Origin: Conidiobolus incongruus B7586 | Lineage: Eukaryota; Entomophthoromycota; Entomophthoromycetes; Entomophthorales; Conidiobolaceae | Assembly (NCBI GenBank): GCA_000697335.1 | Contig: JNEM01016286.1 | Span: forward strand, 1 to 44,977 | Direction of reading: 5' to 3' | Length of the DNA: 44,977 nucleotides | Part shown: piece after piece, positions 12,233 through 24,874 of the stretch | Numbering within the stretch: position 1 is the stretch's first letter | How the letters are laid out: each line of letters opens with the position of its first letter | Made by a program: the position numbers and the translations under genes | Notes under the pieces: model-generated | What the model saw: only the letters and a program-made list of their open reading frames with translations | What the model was told of the DNA's origin: nothing | Database searches by the model: none

Positions 12233-15200
12233 ATGAGCTCCGATCCTTGTTACACTATATTGTCCTCCAACGACTTGGAAACAAGCACTGTAAATGAATT
12301 AAAAAACCGTCTTGAAAAAGGGAGTGATGCCACGAAAGTTGATGCTATGCATCAAATCATTACTTCCATTTTGAATGGTGACAATATGGAAAGTTTATTA
12401 ATGCACGTCATTCGTTTTGTTATGCCTTCAAAGAATAAGACTCTGAAAAAACTTTTACACTTTTATTGGGAAGTTTGCCCCAAATATAATACCGATGGAA
12501 AATTGAAACAAGAAATGATTCTGGTTTGGTATTTTAATCACGATTATCCCTTGTGCTTCATCTTTTTAAACTAATTCAAATTTTAGTAATGCCATTAGAA
12601 ATGATCTTCAACACCCCAACGAATTTATTCGTGGTGCTACTTTGAGGTTCCTTTGTAAATTAAGAGATGCTGAATTACTTGAACCTTTAGTTCCTTCTTG
12701 TCGCTCATGCTTAGTAAATTCTCATCTATCATCATACACATTACACATTAATAATATTTTGTAAAGGACCATCGTCTTTCCTACGTCAGAAAAAATGCAG
12801 TTTTAGCAGTTAGCTCAATTTATAAGCATCAACCTCATCTTATCCCAGATGCACCAGATTTGATTCAAGCTTTCCTTGTTGCTGTAAGTTAATCACAGTA
12901 TTCTACCTGAGCATGAAATTTAATATTAATTGGTTCATATTTAGGAAACTGACTTCACTTGTAAACGCAATGCTTTTATCATGCTTTGTAACACTAGTCC
13001 TGACAAGGCAGTTGAATATCTGAAATCTGTTTACGACCAAATTCCCAACTTTGATGAATTATTACAACTGGCTATCATTGATCTTATTCGCAAGAATTCT
13101 AAGGTTAACACAGCTGATCGTGCCAGATATATTCGTATTATCTTTGATTTACTCAACGCGCCTTCCCAATCTGTTAAATACGAAGCAGCTAACTCTCTAA
13201 TTACTCTCACCAGTAATGCTACTGCTATCAAAGGTAAATGTACCAATATTTTTTAATTACACTGCTTTGTTAAATATCTTTCCAGCTGCTGCCAATTGCT
13301 ATTTGGAACTTGTGATCAAGGAATCAGATAATAATATCAAGAGTATTGTATTGGATAGATTCAACGATCTTCGTACCAGATTTCCTGGTTATCTTAATGA
13401 GACGGTGATGGATCTTCTACGTGTTCTGTCAAGGTTTTTGTTACATTATATAACGGTCCTTTTCAATTTATTTAATGTTCAATTTTTAGTACTGATATCG
13501 ATGTAAGACGTAAAGCCTTGAAGATTGCATTAAAATTAGTCAACAATTCAACCGTTAAGGATATGATCTCATTCCTTCAAAAAGAACTCAGCAAAACTCA
13601 CGATCAAGATTTTGAAAAGAATACCGAATACCGCGAAATACTAATCCAATCTATTCATCAATGTGCTATTCGTTTCCCTGATATCGCCTCCAACGTCATT
13701 ACTGTTTTGATGGAATTCCTGGCTGAAGGTGCTTCTAGCGCTGCTGTCGATGTTGTTGCTTTCATCAAGGAAGTCGCTGAAAAGTTTGAAGATTTACGTT
13801 CTGTCATTATGAGAGATCTTTTAGCTTCATTCAACGAGATCAGATCATCTAAAGCTCTTCGTGGTGCTCTCTGGATTATTGGTGAATACTGCCAAGATGT
13901 TGAAACTATTGAAGAAGCTTGGCAAAAGATCAGAGATAGCCTGGGCGAAATCCCTATTGTTGCTTCTGAACAAAGAAATTTAGAGCGTGCTCAACAAGAA
14001 GAACAACATGAAACTGAGCCCATTGGTTCAGCCCGTCCATCTGGATCTTCATCTCGCAGAATTTTACAAGATGGTACCTATGCCACTGAGACTTCTGTCT
14101 CTGCTTCATACAACCCACAATCTAATACTTCTTCCACCACCCATCCCCCTATTAGATCTCTTTTGTTTAAGGGTGACTATTTCGTTGGAACTGTAGTTGC
14201 AGCCACTATTACTAAACTTGTGTTACGCTATGAAACTTTAGAAAGTGATATTTCTAAAGTCAACTCTTTAAAAGCTGAAGGCTTGCTTATTATGACAAGC
14301 ATTATCCGCGTTGGCCAATCCCAATTCACACATATTCCTATTGAAGAAGATTCTTACGATCGTATCATGGATCACATTAAGCTTTTGACCTCTTCCACCC
14401 GTAATCCTGAATTGGAGAACGTTTTGAAGACCGAAACTCGTCAAGCTTTCACTCAAACTATTTTATCAAATGCTAGAGCTGCTAAACATCATGATGTCCA
14501 CGATATTGAATTAGGAGAAGATGGTGCTGATTCTACTTCAAGACAGGTTGCTGTTGATGACAAGATTGTTTTCCGTCAATTAGCTCCCCCTTCATCACAA
14601 GGATTAGAAGATGAATATGAACAAGACTTGACCAAGGCTACAGGCGAGATGTCTGCTAAAGAAAACTTTGCAACCAAATTGGATAGAATTGTTCAATTAT
14701 CTGGATTTTCAGACACTGTCTACTGTGAAGCCATCGTCGAAGTTCATCAGTATGATATCTTATTGGATATTTTGTTGGTTAATCAAACCTCTGAAACTTT
14801 ACAAAATCTTACCGTTGAATTTGCCACTTTGGGCAATTTGAGAGTAGTTGAAAAGCCTACTCCCTTCAATCTTGGTCCTTTGGCCTTCCACTCCCTCAAA
14901 TCAAGTATCAAGGTATCTTCCACTGAAACTGGTGTTATCTTTGGTAATATTGTATATGATCTCGGATCTGGCAATTCAGGTTGTGTCGTTCTTAATGATA
15001 TTCATGCTGATATTATGGACTATATTCACCCTGCTCATTGCTCTGAGAATCAATTCCGCTCGATGTGGACTGAGTTTGAATGGGAGAACAAAGTCAGTGT
15101 CACAGCACCTGTTGGATCTCTTAACGAATTCTTGGAACAAATCCTCAAGGCCACCAATATGGCTACTCTCACTCCCCAGAAAGCTCTTAGCGGCGATTGT

Positions 15201-15428
15201 GGCTTCTTGAGTGCTAACCTTTACGCCAGAACCATATTTGGTGAAGATGCTCTTGCCAACTTGAGTATCGAAAAACAGGATGACGGTCCCATCACTGGCC
15301 ATGTCCGCATTCGCTCCAAAGCCCAAGGCTTAGCTTTGAGCTTAGGTGACAGGATTACTCTAGCTCAAAAGGAGATGGCTTCCAACGTAGCTCAGAATCC
15401 TGAAACTCCACTAATCACTGTTGCCTAA
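12233..15428 (+). CDS. SEC26: Coatomer subunit beta (beta-COP)
   Basis: Beta-COP belongs to the F-subcomplex (beta, gamma, delta, zeta) of the COPI coat that drives Golgi-to-ER and intra-Golgi vesicle traffic in the cytosol. Six exons: 12233-12528, 12587-12713, 12767-12883, 12945-13233, 13286-13433, 13490-15428, giving 971 aa, close to the usual 950-970. Junctions restore conserved blocks: [53 protein letters not shown], and [17 protein letters not shown]. The N-terminal two thirds is an adaptin-like HEAT solenoid ([18 protein letters not shown]). The C-terminal appendage has [54 protein letters not shown] and [20 protein letters not shown]. The Ser/Thr-rich linker near residues 500-530 is family-typical. 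Codon use is less AT-biased than in the neighbouring ZIP4-like gene, consistent with high expression. Confidence 0.98.
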
Positions 15429-17272
15429 TTTCTATATTACACTCATTAAAGCCATATTAAGTATTGTAAATTACTGGCTATTTTCCTTTTTATCTATCCA
15501 GTTTACTATATTCAATTTGGTTGAATTTTTATATAGATTCAATCAGAAATTATATATTCATAACATTAATCCTGAAAGTTTCTATTATATTAATCAATAC
15601 AAAAGTTGTATTGAATTTAATATTTCTGATATCTATAAAAAAATTCAGTATAATAGTAATGATTGATATTTTATTCATTTTGTTGTTGATTTCATTATTT
15701 ATAATTTTATATTATTGTATATTATCCAACTAATAAACCAGAACAGATATGAATATTTTGTTTAATGACTAAATATATAATAATAGAGTTGCAAAACTAA
15801 CTTTTTTAATCAATGAATTCTAATCTTATAATTATAATAATTTTATGTATAATTTATGTTTCATTAGTTTACAAAGAAAAAATGGTAATTTTTTTAATTT
15901 ATTATTATTTGAACATAATGTTAATGTTAAAAAATTAATTATTATGTATATATATATATATATATATATTATATCATTCATAATTATTTTTTATTAGAAT
16001 ATTTTTTAAATAATAATCTAAAGTTAAATTTAATCATATTTAAATTAGATAGTGATTATCAAAAGTTTTTTAATTTAGTATCATTAAAACTTAACCATAA
16101 ACCTTTTAAATTCAATTAAGATTTATAAATGGCTTTAAAAAATAATCTTTTATTTAAAATTAGTATTTATTATTAAATTTGTTACTTTAAAGTTAAAAAG
16201 GATATTATTTAAAATTTACTTGATATATTAATTATTATAATAAATTATATTAGTATATCATTTTCTTATTTAATTTTTAAAGTTAAAATAATTTTTTATG
16301 TTATTTTTTATATAAAACAATCTTAATTAATATTCTTATTATAAATTAAAGATACATTATTTTACATGGTAATTATAAGCTACATAAAGTTAGATTTATA
16401 AGGGATTTTCTATATAAAAATTAGAAAAACTACCATATTTAATATATTCACTAAATTACAACTTATATAGTTATAATTGCTTTGTGCAATTAAAAAATAT
16501 GCTCAATAGAAACTCCTAAACAAATTAAATTGATTTGTAAAACATCAAATTTCAGTCTTTAATAAAAAGAACTATTTTTTAAGTGTTAGAAGCTTGTTAA
16601 AAATATAGCAGAGTTATTAATAATAAATAAGAGTATTTGTTTTGATAAATCATATGTTAATATTTTTATTTAATTTTGATTTGAAAATTTTACCATTACT
16701 TAATTTCTATGCTAATGATAAAATATCAACATTTTTTAGTATGAAACCAATGATTAAAATTGAAACCTAAAGATAATTAACTTTAAATTCAAAATATACA
16801 ACTTCTTAAAATAATTTTGTTGAATAAATGGCCTATAATGACTTAGTGTCAATGTTGCAAAATATTAAAAATAAATTAAAATTTATTTGCCATCATTTGT
16901 AAATTTCAATCTATGTTGATAAATACAATCCTTTCATTTCATTATTTCAGATAAAATAAATACTTAGTCATTTGATAAAAATATCAAATTGTTTTATCTT
17001 AATTTTCAAAGCATGCCAGCAATTTAAATGATATGATATAATTAATTCTAACTAATAAACAATTATTGAGTATTTTGTTTATTAAAAAGTTAACTTTCTC
17101 AATTCTAATAATGATCAATTACAAATCAAAAATTGAAATTGAAATTTCCATGACTTAGATTTCCTTTTTGGTTTAAAACAAATCCCATATATTAAATACA
17201 ATTGAGTGGATATAAATTAAATCTCAGCTCGTATCATTTGTTAATTCAGTATTCATAATTAGCTAATTTAAC
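15429..17272. other. AT-rich intergenic stretch
   Basis: Spacer between coatomer beta and BRCA2. Open frames just after the coatomer stop (15421-15733) are strings of Ile, Leu, Asn, Tyr and Phe, as expected of AT-rich DNA, and look non-coding. A (TA)n run lies near 15947-15969. Confidence 0.6.
15947..15969. repeat. (TA)n microsatellite
   Basis: Alternating TA run of about 23 bases within AT-rich spacer. Confidence 0.85.
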
Positions 17273-20200
17273 ATGACACGAAATAAAGATATAAGCCTTA
17301 GTCAAGAGTTGAGGGAAATTGGTTTAGAGTTTAACTTGGAGCAAGGTTTTGGATTTAGTTCTGCTTTAAACTATAATTCTAGTTTAAATAATAACGGAAT
17401 TGAAAATACAAATGAAAATGAACTCACAGAAAGTCATATTGAACCTCTTCCACCTATTGATCTAAGTTCTATTATGCAGTTTGACGGATTTAAATCTGGA
17501 TCTAAAGCAACTAAGCCTAATCATCATATCGATAAAGAGAACAATATAAAAGAAGAATGTGTATCGTCATCTGGCTCTAATCTTCCTAGTACTCCTCAAC
17601 CAATTTCCTTCATTTCAGCCAATACTATAAATAATGGAAATGTACAACTACCAAAAAATTCAACAAATGCAAATATTATCAAATCCAGCAATTTACCTAG
17701 CATATTAAAAACTCAGCTCATAAACGCTAACCCAGTAATTATTTATTTCAAGTTATTTATTTGTTTTATATTCATTTCTTTAATTTAGACACCAAAACCC
17801 AATGGTTCTGGATTTCATCCTCCAAAGCCTCAAGCCCCTTCTTTAGTAAACAAAGTTGCTACTCCTATCAGCACTGGTACTGTTTCAAATAGTATACAAT
17901 TTAATTCATCAAATAGAATATTGAAGCCGTACAATCAAATTTTTTCAGTTCAGCCTAAAAAGTTTGTATCTCCAATGAAGACACCAGTTAATAATAACTC
18001 TATCAAAAAACCCTCAAATGGCCCTAAACCTTTTGTACCTCCATATAAATCTTCTACTGCAAGTACATCAATAACACCAACCAAACGTCCTATAAGTTCT
18101 GTGAATATATCAAGTGAGCTATTTAATCTATATATTTTCATTTTGATGAGTTAACATGGAGATTTAGATGTTCATAATGGATATTCTAATAATAAAATAT
18201 ACGACCCCGCCCAAAAAATTCCTAGGAAAAAAGATGAATGTACATCGAGCGAACGCCCTTCTATTTCTACTTCATTCACAAATTCAAATAGAAATAATAA
18301 CATAAGTTATATTGCACCTTATCAAACACCAAATTCTTCAATAATACCTGATTCAATATTCGCTAGTGATTCAATTAGTAATTTTTATTGAGTTTGATTT
18401 TTTTTGTTTTTAACACATTCATTATAGGTTCACTGTATGATAATGATTTTACTCAATGGCAACGAAGCCAACTGTGAGTATATAAGATTTTAAGTATGAT
18501 CCAAAATTTTCTTACATTTTTTAGGGATCCTGACATTATGAATATGGATTTGGACAAAGCCGCGAATTACAAATTTACCTTAAAACCGGCAACTTCAAGC
18601 ATGCCAACTGCACACTTTGGAACGGCATTGGATTGGACTCATATTAGCGACATATTAGACAAGTTATCTTCGCTAACCAAACCACAACTTGATCAATGGG
18701 TCAAGCACCATTATGCTATGATCGTATGGAAAACTGCTTCTTATGTAAGATCATATCCGGTTATCTTCTCTTCAAATTGGGATTGGACATTTATTTTTGA
18801 ACAAGTCAAACTTCGATTTCGACAAGAGATCTTAGAGCACAAGTCTTCATGCCTTAAAATGATTATTGAGCACATGTCTCCCGCTTTAAGATATTTTATT
18901 GCGATTGTATCTAAAATTACCATTGAGGAAAATAACTCAGCTGAAATAGAAATTTGTGATGGTTGGTATACTATCAAATGCCGTTTGGATGGTGTTTTAA
19001 CTAAAGCAGTTCTTTCTGAGTCCATTACCGTTGGAATGAAATTAGCCATTTGTGGTGCAAAGCTGGAATCTCCAGGTTATATGCCAGTTTTAGAATCTTA
19101 CAATGAAGTTGAGTTGAAGATAAATGGTAACGGGGTTCGTAGAGCTAGGTGGGATGCTCAATTGGGATTTCAAGACTCCTTATACTATGTTGTTCATTTA
19201 TCTAATATTGATCCCTTTGGAGGTACAGTAACTGCGATAGATGTGATCGTACTTCGAAAATATCCTCTAAAATATATCGAAACTCTAAATTCCGACAAAA
19301 AGATAGTTAGAACAGAAAGTGAAGAGCTCCAATATTGTAATGAGCTTGAAGAGCAATATTACAATTTTGATGCGTGTCAATTATCTTCACCTCCTGAAAA
19401 TACTCGTCGAGATGTTAGTTGCTCTTTCAAAATTCTTATCAAAGATGCCAATAGTAATAATGGTGAACAATACGCAACAGTTACATTTTGGAATACATCT
19501 ATAAATGTTTATGACGATCTCAAAGAACATAGCAGACTCATTTTTTTCAATCTTAGACCTTATAATCGACCCAATGCCAAAGAGAATAAATTGATCAGCC
19601 TCTCTACAACCAATACTACTAGATGGAAGCTATATGAGCCAACACAAAACTTGGATCCAGCATCTGATAATCATTTCAGACATATTCTTACTTCAAATGA
19701 AATTCATGATTTTGAGGTAGGACAGGACATCGATCTAATAGTTTGGTATGCTGGAAATATTCTTAATGGTCATTGTTTTATTGATCAAACCAACTGTGTT
19801 TATTTGGTTCAACTCTCTCGTTACGCATCACAGGATTATTTTTCAAAGCTTAAAATTCGTCAAATTGTTGGACTAACTGACTTAAAGTGGGCCCCTAGAG
19901 ATGAACAATTTGAACTAAATGTAGTGAAACAATATTCAGAAACTAGAGTTCACAAAAAGCCCAATGCTTATTTTAAAGACAGATGGACTGAATTGGCCGA
20001 TTACATGAATGAAAACGCGGGTTCTATCCAATTGAAACTCGATCAATTACAAATTTTGAATCATAAAATCCAATCAGGGCAATTTATATTTCAAAATATT
20101 CAGAAACCATCCCCGCAAATTATTATTCAAAAATGTGGTAAATTTGTTAATTTAGAATTCCAGTCTGATCAAAACAAGTTTATTGGTCAATATTGCGACC

Positions 20201-20699
20201 TTGAAGCCGAATTGATCAATTCTGTCATGGATCTTGACAAATGGATTGAGGTGATTGAATACGCATATCCTACGTATACCTTTTCAGATTTCAAATCCTA
20301 TTTGATTAATTATTTACGTTCTATTAACCTGGACAATGTTTCTACATGGTCAAATATGATCCAATCATTTAATTCTATTAAAGATTGCTTGATGGGAATA
20401 TTTACCAATCCGATTGAGCAGCTGTCTGTGGAACTGGGTACAAGCCAAGATCACATCTTGTCAAGTAGATGTAAACTTATCGAATTTCTTTCATATCCAT
20501 TGCTGACAGACATATTTCAGGTGAGTCATTTTTTAAGATTTTAATCAACCTCATTGACTAATCAACTCTTTAGGTTTCATTCAGTTACTCCAACTATCAA
20601 AATAGTATTAACACACAAGAAAGATATTATGAAATTGAAAAACTAGCTGTATCACCAATTGAAATGATAACAGAATCTTTAGCCAGATCGTTTATTTAA
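17273..20699 (+). CDS. BRCA2 / Brh2-like recombination mediator
   Basis: BRCA2 loads RAD51 onto single-stranded DNA in homologous recombination. Six exons: 17273-17734, 17789-18113, 18162-18377, 18428-18473, 18525-20520, 20574-20699, giving 1056 aa, close to Ustilago Brh2 in size. Residues 1-340 are disordered (Asn, Ser, Pro, Lys). They contain FSSA at 28-31, GFKSGSK at 72-78 (a weak BRC-like motif), KKFVSPMK at 211-218 and KPFVPPYK at 234-241, the last resembling a short motif in vertebrate BRCA2. Then comes the DNA-binding part: helical domain about 385-500 (WVKHHYAMIVWKTASYVRSYP), OB1 about 480-620 (EICDGWYTIKCRLD, SITVGMKLAICGAKL, RRARWDAQLGF), OB2 from about 640 (RRDVSCSFKILI) and OB3 about 735-840. 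The tower between OB1 and OB2 shrinks to about 35 residues. About 200 residues after OB3 match nothing I know. The start gives the longest open first exon; exon 4 is only 46 nt. Confidence 0.92.
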
Positions 20700-20750
20700 A
20701 TTAGTCATTAAATATTAATCATACTCAGATTCATATTGAATAAATTTGAA

Positions 20751-21966
20751 TTAGAGTCCTTTATACTTTATATATGAATAAAAACTACTTCCAACTAAAA
20801 CAATTGCAATGCCGATTCCGTTCTATTAGATTGAATTAATAAATTATTATAGCTATATATACATTAATGCCTTACAAGTAAAGAAACGGGATTGGTAAAG
20901 ATAAATGGAGCCAATACAGTTTGAATACCAGCCTAATTTTCAATCATCATGAATAATATAATCAAATAAATCAAATTCAATAAATTACCTTAGAAGTTCC
21001 CATTACAGTAAAAGTCAAAGGAGATGTGAATTTAACAGCCAAAAATGTAGCAATATTGATTAAAAATCCAGAAATACCAGTTATAATCATGACAATCCAA
21101 AATCCAACATTTGATAAGTGTTTATACTCACTCCAAATTTGGGTGAATTCACCAATAAACAAGCATACCGGAAATAGAATAAAGATAGAAATAGTAGTAT
21201 TATAAATCAATAGCTTCCATTCGTCGTCCTCAAGTACTTTCAAAGTCTTCTTAATGTAAATACCGTATAGAGCAATTAAAATAGAAGAAGTAATACCACT
21301 TAATAAAGCTGGCCAATTGAATTCTTCTTCTCCTAAATTACCCAACACAAATCCGAAAAATATAATTACACAGGTTAAAATAGTTAATCTTGAATGTGTC
21401 TTTTTTAATATTATAAAAGTGAATATAATAGTAAAAATAATCGTTAAGCTTTTGGCTACCTAAAAAAGATATAAATATAAATTCTCGTATTAGATAATTG
21501 TACTTACTTGGTAATAAGTAATCTTGGAATAGGCTAAACATAAATTACCGAAACCAAGCATACCAACATATATAAAGGTTAAAGGTGCGACATTTTTAGC
21601 AGTTTTCAAATTGAATTCATAAGGAGGAATAGGGTTCCAAGTTGATTGCTGTTTTACATTCTTTTTCATTGCACCCAAAACCAAGCAGAGTATTAGTGCA
21701 ACAATAAGCTGAAACAGGGTGAGAGTAAAAGGATAAGGGAATAGGTATCCATCTTTGCCCAATAAGAATTTGTTAAGGTAAACCACGGAGAGTGAAATCA
21801 CTCCATAAAATAAAATAACCAAAGTTACCTGAATATTTTCATTCGTCTTACTTTTAGCAGGCTCAGCTAAATAACCTCTGCTTGATGTATTATATTCACC
21901 ACTCTCGAGTAATTCCTGTTCTTCAATATCTAATTCGTCTTTATTATGATCTGAATTGAATACCAT
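20751..21966 (-). CDS. GDP-fucose transporter-like (SLC35C1 family) Golgi nucleotide-sugar transporter
   Basis: A drug/metabolite-superfamily antiporter expected to exchange cytosolic GDP-sugar for luminal GMP across Golgi or ER membranes. Four exons: 21966-21508, 21459-20989, 20932-20876, 20822-20751, giving 352 aa, the family's usual size, with about 10 hydrophobic segments. Order and spacing match SLC35C1: LVILFYGVISLSVVYLNKFL (TM1), PYPFTLTLFQLIVALILCL, LTFIYVGMLGFGNLCLAY, the junction-restored YYQVAKSLTIIFT, ALYGIYIKKTLKVLEDDEW, and KFTSPLTFTVMGTSKAGIQT. The acidic N-terminal tail of about 45 residues is cytosolic by homology. The gene converges on BRCA2 with 51 bp between stop codons, so their 3' UTRs probably overlap. 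Substrate is inferred; a GDP-mannose or triose-phosphate-type member is the main alternative. Fucose use would suit a zygomycete with fucosylated wall polymers. Confidence 0.78.
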
Positions 21967-24874
21967 TTTTATAAATCTTGACCAAGCAACCTATTCAAAA
22001 CTAAATTCCAACCATTATTTATATACTCTTTCTAAATCCATCTCATTTTTAGTTTTACCAAATTCTCCTATTCACCTCAATTTACTAAACTTGACATTTC
22101 ATTTACACATATATTCTTTGTGATTTCACATTATGACATTTTGAGCAAATTTATATTAGTTTTTTTAATTTTTGATAATTTACATGAATAGTATTAATTA
22201 ACATATTGCAATCTAAATTTCATCTTACAAAAATATATATTACATATTAACATTTTAAAAAAATTAAATTGAAAATTGCCAAGTATTAATACCAAGGAAT
22301 ATATGAACTATCAGTTTTTATTTTCGAAATAATGGTAAATTGTTATTGCCAAAACTATATTATTTCAGGTTTTCTAATTAAAAATTGATTGAAAATTGTC
22401 CATATTTGAAATTAATTTATCTCTCCCAAATCATATTCAAATAAAATTTCAAAAATTAACTACGTGGAACATCCTACTATTAATTGTTTAAAATATTATA
22501 TTACAGGTGTTAATTAAACAATTGTTAACATTTTATTTATATAGATTATACACATTGAAATTTTCATATCTAAATTAATATAGTTGTATATATACATGTT
22601 TATTAAATAATGTATCCTACCCAAAGAGTGAATCAATCATGCTCTATTATATAATATGTGGACTTAATTTTAAACAATTTATGTAGAAATCAAATAATAT
22701 AACAATAAATTCAGCACTTTAGAAATAAACAAAATTAAATGCATAGCTTGGAAAATTGGTAGTTGTTAATGTAATATTATACTAAACTCTGGAATCTAAG
22801 TTATTTTCATTCCCATCACCAATAATGCAACTATAGTATGCTGTTAAATGACTCAATATATTGGAAAAATAATATGATTTATTGTGTATATTATTTTGAG
22901 TCTATTGCTGCTATAGAAAGATAATTTCAATATAATAACATAAATAATACTTAATAAAAAATTAGAGGTGCATGTGATTTTATTTATATTGTATACATTG
23001 ATATCACTAATTCATTAATATATCTAATATTTTCAAAATTCAAATACTAACTAAGAATTCTTAAATCTAGGCTTTTCTTAATTCGTATATTTCTTGATTA
23101 TTTATAATGATTAATATATATATATATATATATATACCAAGATTCTCTAATATATTTTTTCAATTTCATCATTCGCTTTTAAACAAATTATTTAAAATAG
23201 ATAATTTATATTAATACTAATGCTTAAATAAAATAATATATAATCGATATTCAAATCAATGATCAAAAATATCATAGTTTACACATATTCATTCATATTT
23301 TGATAAATTATTCAATTTTTTCTTAAGCGCCAAGTCTGGATTGAATGAATTTATTAAGTGATCATTTTAGTTAGTTTGAGCAATATTATTAGTGTTAATA
23401 TATATATGCTTGTGTGTGTATTAGATCGCGAAAACCATAATATTATATTTGTAATTTAATTTCAAATTATTATTATTATCATCAAATCTTAAATTGATTT
23501 CTATTTTGATTTTGAACTGAGCAAATCATAATTAATCAATTAATCCCATAATTCAATTAAAATAAAAAAAGTATAAATTCTTTCAACATTTTCAAGAGTA
23601 AAAACTTTGTGCGGCAAATATGCCAAACACTTAATATCCGTGTTACTGAAATTATAAGTGTAATTCTATTTGAATTTCACTGAGTTTTCTTCATTTGTTG
23701 AAGTAAACTTTTAAGATATAATATTCAGTGCTTCAAATTAAGTGGAGAATGAAAAGGTTCCTCTCAATGCCTTAAGTACACTGAATCAAATTGAAGTGAT
23801 ATGTGGCTTAGGTGACCCAACATTCCTTGTTCAATATTAGAAATTTTGTTTTGTCAATTTGTCAAATATTATAATAATTATATTTTGATAAAATTTAGCT
23901 ATAAAGTGACAGAAAGAATTAGGACAATTAATCGCAAGTTCAAAATCCCATAATTTTATACTAAATTATCACTATTATTAAATCAAAATAATCTATGTGA
24001 TATTTAATATAGTAAAATAAACTTAAAACAGGATTATTAGAATAGGGACAGATATATCAAAAATCAACTGAATAAAAATCTTGATAACTAAAAGCACTTC
24101 CAAACTTACCAGACGAATATTATCTTCAATACAAAGACAAAAATTTTATAAAATGTCTTATTTTGAATAAATACGATATTTATCACATGGTTAAACTGCT
24201 TTCAATAATTTTTAAATAACAATACGTGTAATTGGGTGCTATATGAACTAAAATATTAAATGAAATTGTAAAGAAGTTAAATATAAAGCTTCTTACTTCA
24301 TTTGAAAACCTGCTCGGAGTGAAATTTCAATATTAAAAAAGAATAGTACCAATATTTTTATAACATTAAATTGCAATGAATTATTTTAAAAAATAAAGAA
24401 AAATCTCATATTAAATAATATTCTATAAATTTCAAATTAATAATAATATTTGATATCATCAATCTATTTCTCATTAGGATAATGTATTGATTTCTTATTT
24501 TACAGTTACAAAAATTTAATTTTGATTATTCAGTATATTTTGAAAAAGGATTAAAATTATAATTATAGTATTAGTTTAATAATAATAATGTCTAAATACT
24601 AAAATAAACACCAATATTATAGCACTATTTTAATTGATTTCATTAAAATATTTGATATAATACAGTATATACCATATATCAATTTAAAATTGTACTATAT
24701 TTTTTCAATGACAAACCTAATGCATTTCTTATTGGGTCAATATTTATCAAATGTATTTTGTCAAGTGTTATTTAACCTTTTTCATTAATCTGAATTAAGT
24801 TTTCAGATTAATTAAAATGATGACATATATATACTTATCATGACTACAGGATAATCAATATTGAAGTAAACAAA
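21967..24874. other. Long AT-rich intergenic region between divergent genes
   Basis: Holds the promoters of the transporter (leftward) and the acyl-CoA synthetase (rightward). An (AT)n run lies at about 23114-23136. A patch at about 23300-23850 has more balanced composition and a small palindrome (GGCAAATATGCC near 23613), but no coding chain or named RNA was recognised. The rest appears featureless. Confidence 0.5.
23114..23136. repeat. (AT)n microsatellite
   Basis: Alternating AT run of about 23 bases. Confidence 0.85.

Noticed and set aside
13987-15326. Several frames of 60-120 codons on both strands within the coatomer gene
   Set aside because: They are out-of-frame shadows of the strongly conserved coatomer exon 6.
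15421-15733. Two overlapping frames after coatomer beta
   Set aside because: They overlap each other and the 3' flank, with AT-driven composition and no family signal.
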